A program made the position numbers and the translations under genes. A DNA stretch of 64,000 nt from Temnopleurus reevesii (Eukaryota > Echinodermata > Echinoidea > Temnopleuroida > Temnopleuridae): positions 1-64,000 of the forward strand of contig BQKZ01000696.1 of the NCBI GenBank assembly GCA_036244855.1. The letters run 5' to 3'. Numbering within the stretch: the first letter of the stretch is position 1; every line of letters begins with the position of its first letter. Below are positions 55,411 to 64,000 of this stretch, one piece after another. The notes beneath the pieces are model-generated. The model was not told the origin of the DNA and searched no databases. It saw nothing but the letters and a program-made list of their open reading frames with translations.

Positions 55411-58400
55411 TCAATCGACTGGCTCTATCTGGACCAGATAGCGAAGACAAACTTGTTTATCCTCATAGACAACAAATTCATTATAGCTGTAATAGTTCCT
55501 TGCTTCGGGGTTGCGTTTCATCTTCCCCAGTGGAAGAACCGCACCTGGAAAACAGGAAAATAGAAAGATTGATTAAAGTGAAAAAAGGGAAGTCCACCTC
55601 ACATATTTCACTAAAGAGAACAATTTTAACAGCAATATAAAATGAAATGGTAACGATTGGTTAAGGAATAATGAAATTACTGTCATTAATATTTTGTTTG
55701 AAATTATTATTCAATCTGCAAATAAAAAAACACATTTTCATGTCTGTAATAATTCAATAAATTATACTACTACTATAATTGTTTATGAAATTTCACATTT
55801 TCCAATTATTCTCAATAGTTACATATTCTCAAAGATACTCCAGGAGAGACTATTTTGAAGACCTAATGTATGACAAAAGTTTGCCCAATTTTTTTTTCAT
55901 AATTTCAAGCTTTGTTTTAGTTTGAAACTAGTATTGAGTACTTGAAAAGCAATTTAATTGATTAAAATGCTCAAAAAATCTATTTGGGGATGAAAATGTA
56001 ATCATTAATAGTTCAAAACCAGATAAAAACATGATGATTTTATCAACAACATGCTTTCTTCCTCAAGCCAACAAAGGAAATAACATGTGCAATTAACATA
56101 ATAAATTAATTATTCCGCCCAAGCCTCATTTATTTATCTGTAATTGTTCACTACTTTGTTATTTGACATTTTATTTCCAAATATTTTGGCACATATTATC
56201 TACATATAGTTTTGAGCACTCTTTTCAAGTGAGTTTACTAATAGATGCAAATTTTATGCATTCTCTATACACAAAAGAACAACCTAAAGGCTTGCCTAAG
56301 GCTGGCCGCACATATCAATATATGTATTGTTTTTCAATTGTTAATGACCAGTTTAAGGAATACCACGTAACTAAGTTGATTGGCAAGAAACAGGCATAAA
56401 TTTGAGAATAGTAGTAACCCGGGATATTATCTCTAATCTTTTATTTTATCTTTTATTTCATTCTTATTATCCAAACCCAAAACCAGAAATAAATTTTGGA
56501 TTTTCTTGTCTTACCTGTAGGGAGAAGAAGATCTTGGTTTGGATCTGGTTGCTCATTCCCCACAGCAACGACGCCATCATACCCTACCACCTTACCGTTG
56601 TCTCGTGAATCTTTCATGTCACCTTGTGCAACCTGTAACACAAACCAATCAAAAATCACATTTACAGGGCTGCTAACATCGGAAACTTGTTAGGAGTGAG
56701 GCTATTCAAAACCAATGTTTTAATTCTATAATGAGAATGAGTGAGACCAATAAAAATGCATGCAAATGAAACACAATTTTGAGAGTGAGAATTGAAAGAA
56801 ATAAGTGAATCTCACTTTCAAAGAGAGAGGGAGAGAGAGTTGGTAGCCCTGCATTCACACTACAGTCACACCTGATAAATAGCTACCACCTGTATATAAA
56901 GATAACCTGTCTATAAAGAACACCTTTCTTAACTCCCAGGAATCAATTCATATGTAAATGAACCTGTCTGTACAGATCACCTGCTCTTTAAGACCACACT
57001 TTGTCTCCCATAGGCAGTCTTAATAGCAGGTTTGACTCTTCTAGAAGCATTCATCTGTAGTAAGTGGTCTCTCCTTGAGAGAAAGTCCACTGACCTTATT
57101 ATAAAACTAGTGCGATAAAGGCATGCAACATGCTTACTACGGCACAATGCCTACTCTGTGAAAAATCAATACACTTCCTAGTTTGAGATAGAATATAACA
57201 TTTGAGATTGTCCTGCAGCACTATATTTTACTAAGGATTGTAATAATTTTTCAGAAGGATATCACTTTCAAGAATTTAGAACTCCTTCCATATTTGCATG
57301 AACCTATACACAGTCATACCAAAATTGAGTAACCTAAACAAAAATATTGGACATCTACAACAAAGATTTTTGGGTGGGTCAAGGTACTGCCAAAGTAATG
57401 ATTACAGTTAAACCTACCTAAAGAGCAACCAACGGGAAAATGGCCACTGTAGAGACGTTCTATGACACATATTTGTGTCAGGACGGAACCAATTAAAATG
57501 GCCACTATAGGCAGGTGTCTGCTATAGAAAGGTAGCCACTAAGACAGGTTTGACTGTATATATTTGGGCTAAAATCCTGTTTGGATAATATTGTACAATC
57601 AACATACCTCGTTTAGAAAGAGGAAAGAACTCTTGCACTCTGTGTCGTTGTAGCCAGTGTAGTATAGACTCTTGATCACGGAATCTGAATGATATAGACC
57701 CTGTAAAAAAAAAGAACACATATTACAGAAAAGTACATGATCAGTTTGCCCCGCCCCCTCCACAAAGAATTTTTTACAAAATCCAACTTTCAACATATGT
57801 AAAACTTAAGTGATAACGTATCATGCATAACCTTATTCACTTGCATATTCAAATCAATTCAGATTATTTTTAACCAATCATAATGCAAACAAACATACAG
57901 ACAAAAACAAACATGAACAGACACATGAATGCAAGCAAGGATAACAAAAACGTGGTCAGAGCCCCACAGTACGAACATTATAGGGGAATTAACCCCTGTA
58001 ATAATCGTTCTCTCATCGAATGAAGAAAAATCAGATGAATAAACTGTGAACACTGAGCAAAATAAGACAACCCATTCAAAAGTTATGAGTTTTCAAGATC
58101 ACATAGAGGTAGCGATCGTCATATATGCCTTTGAAAATTCATAAATTTCGAACACATTGTCCGATTTTGCTCAAATTTTAAGTTTGTTTATCTGATTTCT
58201 CTTCATTCAATGAGAGCACGATAATTTGAGGGGTTGGTCCCCATTTAATAGATACATACACAGAAACTTTGTTATAGCAAAGTCCCTGACACTACAAAAA
58301 TCACATTGTTACGATAACTTGAGGGGTTGGTCCCCATTTAATAGATACATACACAGGCACCTTGTTATAGCAAGGTCCCTGACACTATAAAAATCACATT

Positions 58401-61400
58401 ATTACATGTGTATCCGGAAATTTTTGGAGCAACTGAAAAAGTCTCATTCTATATCCCCTTTCTTTTGAAACACTCTGTACAAGACAATTTTAGTCCCCTT
58501 TACTTACACATCCAAGTGACTTTCCAGTGAAAATAACCCCAAGAGGCAACGTCAGCAGGCCTCGTTTGAGAATACTCAGGACGTTGCATGGCTTAGTCCC
58601 ATGCCATAGTAATCTATGGTGGTCCAACTCGCATGATGCCAGTCTATCTTCTTCTCCTTTCCTCCTCAGTCTGTAGATCCCCTGTACTTTCACATTTTTA
58701 TACGCCTCTGAAATTTTTAAAGAATGCAATACGGAATGAAAATGAAGTGACTTATGATAAGACATCTTATACTGAAAAAATGGAAAATGACTGATTTCAT
58801 GTAGATCATATGCGTACAACAAGTTGATTGTTACCACTTAAAATAACCGTAATCTATCTATCATCAGGATTACAAACAATGAAGTTCAAAGAACTTAGAC
58901 AAGAACACTACAGGTACTTCTTCATATCATGAATACAGTATTGTCAGATCTCTTTAAACAGAGATTCCACTGAATACTTCAAGTAGAAGATTTTTAAAAA
59001 GAATATGAGTACATAGGCCTACACAAAATACGGTGTATGTTTCTTGATCATACACTGGTTTTAATTCATATGCAATGCAATGACAAAGGCAGAGTGAGTG
59101 AATAATTACACAGCTGCACATTATGACATGACTGTTTCAATTGTACCATGGGTCTGTTTTTATTTGATTACTATAGTATTTGTTTAAAAGAATCGCATTA
59201 AGAACATTAATATTTGGTATATTATTCCCTTGTGGCTAATGCCTGAATTTCAATGATCTCTCAATCCCAAATTTAACCCTTTGACTATTCAATTCTGTAA
59301 ATTCCATAGACTTTGTGCAGGGACTACCAGACTGCACTTATTTGCAGAATTTTACATTTGCTTAATGTACGACTTGAGCAGTACCGTGAAATCTAAAGGA
59401 AAGGAATGCTTACTAGTTTGGTGGATTTGTTGAAGGATAAGCTGTGCTATGATATCATCTTCCGCTAGAGGTTCAATCTCACAATCGAGGCTTTGGTAGA
59501 TGTAATCCAATGGGTTCATATCTACGACAATCAAAGTATGGAATGAAAAGAACATACAGGATAAATCAAGTAGAGATGGGTTCTTAGGCTTAACCATGCT
59601 ATTATTCCTTTTTTTTTTTTTTTTTTTTGGGGGGGGGGGGATTTGCTACATTTATACCTGATTATGACAAGCATCTGAATGTTTCCGCTCACGGTGTGCA
59701 GAGCCAATACGTGAAAAAAAGTATTTGAACCCAGCCGATTGTCCATCGTAACAACAACAGAGTCACTTTGCTTGAAGTAGATATTAAGCTGGCCTTCCAA
59801 ACCAGCTTTCAAAACTGGTTTAGTTGAAGCCACTTTGAAAGCTAGGTTTGCCCAGGAACTCCGTGGACACGTAACTTGGCTTTCGTAGCAGCCAATCACT
59901 TGGAAAAGGGTCAACTCTTTCAGGACGATAGAACAATAACATTAACTTTTAGTGTCATGCTTTAAAAAAGATATCTAATGCATGATCTGGAAGAGAAAAA
60001 ATTCTACACTAGATCTGACCATTTTTATTCTTTCATTAGTCACTGGACACAGAGAATTTTCTAAGTGAAAATAACCACTAAAACGGTCATAAATCCTCAA
60101 ATTGGCAACACAGAAATCATTTGAAAATCACAATTCTCCACAGAAAATGGCAACTTCTAACTTTTTACACACTTTTTGAAAAGAAGATTCCATATGGTAA
60201 CATAATTTTTTTTTTTATTGAAACAAAAGAGAATTTAGAATTATTGAATAGAAATATAGGAATATTGATTGAATTTGTTGAAAAATAACCTACCTCTAAC
60301 TCTCTGCTGTGCACCGAGCATCAGATTCCCAGTGAGCTCCAGATCAGCCATGTCATCCAGATGCTTCACAAGTTTTTTCACCGCTTTAGCATCATTGATT
60401 GGCTCCATAGTGTCGTGTGTGAAGGAGTCGTTGGGTATAAGCATGTAAAATTCAGAGCTTAGTGTCGCAATCTTGAAACAGAACAAAAATACAAAGAGAA
60501 TTTGTGAGTTTGTGTTGTTAAAAAAGTATTCAGATTTAAGATTTGAGATTCAGATATTTTTTATTCAGAGTTCTGCATGCTAATACCCAACATCTACTTC
60601 AAGCAGAGTCAGAGTAAGGATTTAAGATTAGAAATTGTTGTAAGATTTCATAAATTAGTGCGCGAAGGAGTCGTTGGATATTAGCATGTAAAATTCATAG
60701 CTCAGTGTATAGCTATCTGGGAACATAAATAAATAGGACTAGATGTGATAGGTTTTTTTTTACTTTAAGTTCACTTGGAACATTGAATATTCCAAAATCG
60801 TTGATGGCATTATTTTGATAACATCCCACTGTTGTTTTATTTATCAATTATACTCTCTTTTACTTCACTATTTCCAACTTTGCAATATTCCTTATCAAAA
60901 GTTCATTTTGTAAACTATTACCAACAAATACACGCCACTTTTGCCAGGATTTAATAATTTGTTTTGTTTTCTTCAAATGATAATATATACTAATTTATTT
61001 TCTTTACTCTTCTTTAAAAAGATAATTTTGTTTCACTTTGTTTGTTATTAAGGCGATCCCAACACAAGCTATGCTTCCAGGGTACTCGCCTCCTTTAATT
61101 TTTCACTTGTCATGATATTTTGTATTGATTATGTATATGAAAAAGGAAATAAATTCAATTCAATTCAATTCAGTATTAGACCACTTTCCTTTGTTAGAAT
61201 ATGAGCTAGTTGCGTAATTTTATCCATCTTTTAAAAATAAATTTTTATTTCAGCGTTTGGCTCCAAGGACGGTTTTAACGATGAAAATAGATTTTTTAAA
61301 AATACTACCATTTCTCCAATATTCATGATAAACAATTTTACCTCATCATGAATTCTCTGTGCCTCTCGCTCGTGGAGTGCATTTAGATGTTCCAGACACG

Positions 61401-63987
61401 ACCTACAAATTATGACAGACAATTTTTAAAGAACAGGTAAAAATTTATTATAAAGTAATTGTAATAAAGCCCAAAAATGTTTGGATGCCTAAGACCGACT
61501 GACCCTCTGAATATGGTAAAAACTGAACTTTTTTTTTTCTTTTAGCGCAAATTAAAAAAGAATCGTGGCATAATCAGAGGAAAAATTGAGAAATATAGCC
61601 TAAGAAGTCATTTCCATTATTTTTTTAATTGTGGAACAAAACATGAAGTTATTTTCAAATGTTTTACAGCTTTTCACTTGATTATTAGTCTTTATTTTGG
61701 ACATGAAATCTGTTACAAATATAAAAATTGCAAAAAACCAATGCAGACCAACCAACACAATGGTAAAATAAGTCTTTCTTGACATTCAAAACATTTTTGG
61801 GCGGGGAAGGAGAGGGAGGGAGGGGGGGGGCCGAAGTGATGCAATAATCATACTCTCATATATTTACCATGGAACAAAACATTTTAGAAGAGGGGTTTGA
61901 TGGACAATAACAAACTCGCTAAATAGACAGTCTGAATTCAGACATGAGTTATTCAAGATTTAATAGAAACTCTAAACTTCTTACAGATTTACAGATGGAC
62001 ATAATGACGTTGATAGTTACAGGCATACTGAAAACAAAAAGCCTATTTAAGCCTACAACACATCTTGTGATTAGCTTGCAATTCAATTTCTGCAGAAAGT
62101 ATACTTACATCTCTCTGAAGAGCATAAACAGAAAGAAAATCTCTGATTCACATCATGGTAAAATAATAATTTATATCAGGAAATATTCCAAATAAAATAA
62201 TAATAATACTTAATACTTATATAGAGCAGAAACTATATCAATATATTTTACTGCGCTTAAAAGACTCTTAATTAAAGTAAAGACATGAGTGGTAAAGTAG
62301 ACTTATTATGATGGCGTGTCAAAGAGATATGTTATAAGCTTTGATTTGAATGCGTTTAGTGAGGATGAATTTCATATATCAATAGGTAGTTTATTCCAGA
62401 GTTTGGGCGCTGCACATGCGAATGCTCTATCTCCTAGAGTGATTCTTGTTTTACGAGTTGTTGTCTGTAATGAAAAACAAACATGATTTTTCAACCTAAA
62501 ACTGGACAAAGTGGAACCCATATGAATGTCTACAACAGGACATGGATACCCCGACTCGCAACACCTGTTTCATTGTTGGTGATGAGAATTCCAATAATTT
62601 ATAAGAATTGCTTGGACTCACTGAATTTTTTTGAGTATTTGTGACGCTTGGTCCAAGACATCTTTCTGTAAGTGGCCAAATGGGAGAAACTTCTCTGATG
62701 CTCCAGTTTCCTTCATAGCATGCTTCAGCATCCCCGGTGATGTCTACAAAGCATAAAAAAAAAGAATTGCCTCATAATATAAATAGACCGGTTTACTAAT
62801 ATATTCAAATGTATGAATGTTTCTTCTGACAGCCGTAGCTAGGTGGAATTCCTAAGACATGTTAGTAACAATTGAAGTACAATACTTGGAATCTAGTTTG
62901 CATACATTACTTGTTGCTATGTTGGGCAAGCCTTTAAAAGCAAAACGTCTTGTTCACCATCGACACATGAAAACTAAATCCAAGGTACGTTTTGTGCAGG
63001 GAATTTTAATTTGTGCATGTCTCTATCTTTCAAACGAGTTTTCATTCAATTTCGTCTTTTGGTTTATCATGCGAAATGTACAATTTCAAAAATTTAATAG
63101 CTTAAAAAGTTGAAAACCTTTCAAATGTCATGGGATATTTTGGGGACTTGATTTTTTTGTATACTTCCAACTAGTAAATTAGCATTTTTTGCCTAAGATA
63201 CACTTAAATGGTTTTCATTTCTGATGATGACAAAGGCTACTTACAAGTGTCTGTATTAAATCCTGAACCCCTGGGTGTAGTTTGGATATCCTGTCTGTTT
63301 TGAAACTGAACCGGATATCCTTGATCATTCTCCGATCATAATATGGGTCTGTTCGCACCAGGACGTACTTGTCGGGTTGTTTGACAAATCTGCGAATGGA
63401 GGAATAGATTTGGTTTAAAAATCTTCTCAATTTCACAGGTGAAAAGTAATTGATTTTTTTTTCATTGAAGATTCCCAAGGTTTCCAAAATCTACAGTGGC
63501 TATTGTAATGCCCTCATAATCATAATCAACTGAACTGGAAATCTTTGATCGTCCTCCGATCGTAATACGGGTATGTCCTAACCAGGGCGTATTCGTCAAC
63601 TTGCTTGACAAAATTGCGGATGGAGGATTAGACTTCAGAAATCTACTAAATTTCAAAAGCAAAAAGTAATTAAATCAATTTCAAGGAAGATTCCAAAGGT
63701 TTCCAAAATCTACAATGTCTTTTGTATTACCCACATAATCACTTTTGGAGGTTCTAGTGAGAGAGAGAGAGTATAACATCAATCCCAATGTCAGTGGAAT
63801 CGAAATTACCTAAAATAGGAACTTATCAGAAGAAGCATACTCACTTTTTGACTTGGGATCATGCACTCCCACTTTTTGATTTTAAGATCTTACAGAACTC
63901 CATCACCGCTTCTTCCTTGGTGCCATAAGGAGTGGGCTGGAACTGGCCCTGGTCCGCAATACCAGTAGAATTAAATGATTTTTCTAT
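55411..63987 (-). CDS. Poly(ADP-ribose) polymerase with WGR-like, regulatory and catalytic domains, PARP3-like, N-terminus off window
   Basis: The exons on the minus strand join in phase: about 63987-63845, 63389-63245, 62743-62622, 61402-61342, 60471-60294, 59521-59414, 58707-58508, 57700-57608, 56632-56515, 55544-55411 (TGA). The first two give the C-terminal half of a WGR domain (GQFQPTPYGTKEEAVMEF; FVKQPDKYVLVRTD). The next four give the helical regulatory domain (SKLHPGVQDLIQTL; LPFGHLQKDVL; FYMLIPNDSF; NPLDYIYQSLDCEIEPL). The last four give the ART fold. The H-Y-E triad is present: His in LLWHGT (58603-58601), Tyr in GLYHSDS (57694-57692), Glu in YNEFVVY (55479-55477). The enzyme should transfer ADP-ribose from NAD+ in DNA-break signalling. 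PDPNQD and GEEDRL favour PARP3; the SILKRGLL stretch is also PARP4-like. An in-frame TGA (63861-63859) replaces an expected Trp. The right edge is uncertain. Confidence 0.9.
57981..58246. mobile_element. Shortened TTAA-type MITE, subfamily A
   Basis: It begins AGGGGAATTAACCCCTGTAA and ends GAGGGGTTGGTCCCCATTTAA. It keeps TCTCATCGAATGAAG and TTTTGCTCAAATTT, but the centre is deleted compared with 6754-7360. It lies in a PARP intron. Confidence 0.7.
58229..58397. repeat. Tandem duplication, unit about 83 bp
   Basis: Two neighbouring copies share GAGGGGTTGGTCCCCATTTA, AGATACATACACAG, GTTATAGCAA and AAAAATCACATT. The duplication joins the end of a TTAA MITE to a CAGTGG-type fragment. It is about 110 bp from the PARP exon at 58508. 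Confidence 0.75.
60959..61172 (+). mobile_element. 3' tail of a non-LTR retrotransposon, copy 2
   Basis: Nearly identical to 20173-20395 (GGCGATCCCAACACAAGC; CACTTGTCATGATATTTTG) and ends with ATTCAATTCAATTCA. It lies antisense in a PARP intron. Confidence 0.6.
62195..62470. repeat. Dispersed retroelement-like repeat, copy 3
   Basis: It starts AATAATACTTATATAGAGC and includes TACTGCGCTTAAAAGAC, TTCCAGAGTTTGGGCGCTGC and GCTCTATCTCC. Related to 9262-9690 and 40155-40440. Confidence 0.55.
63490..63645 (-). pseudogene. Degenerate duplicate of the PARP WGR exon
   Basis: It is similar to the real exon 63389-63245 (FVKQVDEYALVRT, PYYDRRTIKD), but the acceptor CGCAG|A has become CGCAAT and the frame runs into TGA after about 34 codons (FQFS). 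Flanking intron text is also duplicated (GATTCCAAAGGTTTCCAAAATC-like), so a segment of roughly 230 bp was copied in tandem. Confidence 0.8.
63755..63772. repeat. (GA)n microsatellite, short
   Basis: A short GA run between the PARP WGR exon and its degenerate neighbour. No function inferred. Confidence 0.7.
63859..63861 (-). other. In-frame TGA at an expected Trp codon in the PARP WGR region
   Basis: The exon reads SKSGSA, TGA, SQVKK, then the donor AAAAA|GTGAGT at 63844. Its phase 2 fits the next exon exactly (AA+A, then FVKQPDKY). PARP1/2/3 have Trp at this place (as in KTGNAW). One G-to-A change explains it. The GTAAGA donor at 63893 inside the exon leaves phase 1 and does not fit. Confidence 0.75.
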
Positions 63988-64000
63988 CTATTTATAATGC

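Noticed and set aside
59531..59914. 127-codon minus-strand frame between PARP exons
   Set aside because: Flanking PARP exons join in phase without it; it holds inverted-repeat text (GCTTTCAAAACTGG / CCAGCTTTCAAA) and a homopolymer, so it is probably a repeat remnant.
63888..63893. GTAAGA (minus strand) as the donor of the PARP WGR exon
   Set aside because: It gives phase 1 while the next exon needs phase 2; the later GTGAGT at 63844 fits.
1..64000. CRISPR arrays, operons or bacterial-type defence systems
   Set aside because: The window is clearly spliced eukaryotic DNA; the repeats seen are transposons and exon duplications without spacer structure.

Overview
This is a window of animal (metazoan) genomic DNA. 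Genes are split by GT-AG introns. The DNA is AT-rich, and the introns are crowded with palindromic DNA transposons (MITEs), tRNA-derived SINEs and solo LTR-like sequence. The repeat style and protein similarities suggest a marine invertebrate deuterostome, most likely an echinoderm such as a sea urchin. That assignment is inference; nothing in the window proves the species. The assembly is a draft. It has three long N gaps (10078-10427, 22670-23532, 43703-43990) and four single N characters. Three of the single Ns sit between near-identical tandem copies that look like two haplotypes placed end to end.

Five protein genes can be assembled exon by exon. (1) The 5' part of a ZFYVE1/DFCP1 homologue lies on the minus strand (390-4269) and runs off the left end. 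(2) A complete RTF1 gene (Paf1-complex / RNA polymerase II elongation factor) lies on the plus strand at 6147-31262 in 17 exons, head to head with ZFYVE1. (3) An unrecognised coiled-coil protein gene lies on the minus strand at 36675-44628 in 6 exons. (4) It shares a short GC-rich divergent promoter with an unrecognised plus-strand gene at 44966-48964, possibly to 49489, which encodes a membrane-anchored helical-repeat protein. (5) A poly(ADP-ribose) polymerase gene with WGR-like, regulatory and catalytic domains lies on the minus strand at 55411-63987; its N-terminus is off the right end. There is no operon-like functional link between these genes. The shared themes are transcription elongation, autophagosome/ER membrane biology and ADP-ribosylation, which is ordinary metazoan gene order.

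The most interesting signals are not the gene identities. First, three of the five genes carry one in-frame stop codon inside an exon whose reading frame and splice phases are otherwise intact: TAA in RTF1 exon 5, TAA in the last exon of gene 4 followed by 174 open codons, and TGA at an expected Trp in the PARP WGR region. Second, RTF1 and PARP show repeated degenerate copies of their own exons in neighbouring introns and in the 3' UTR region. Third, TTAA-flanked palindromic elements of at least three subfamilies are present, two of them apparently differing between the two haplotype copies, and one sits in a three-deep nest of elements.

Between the genes: 4270-6146 is the divergent ZFYVE1/RTF1 interval. 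31263-36674 is RTF1 3' flank full of MITEs. 49490-55410 is AT-rich flank with one large inverted-repeat element and a haplotype duplication.
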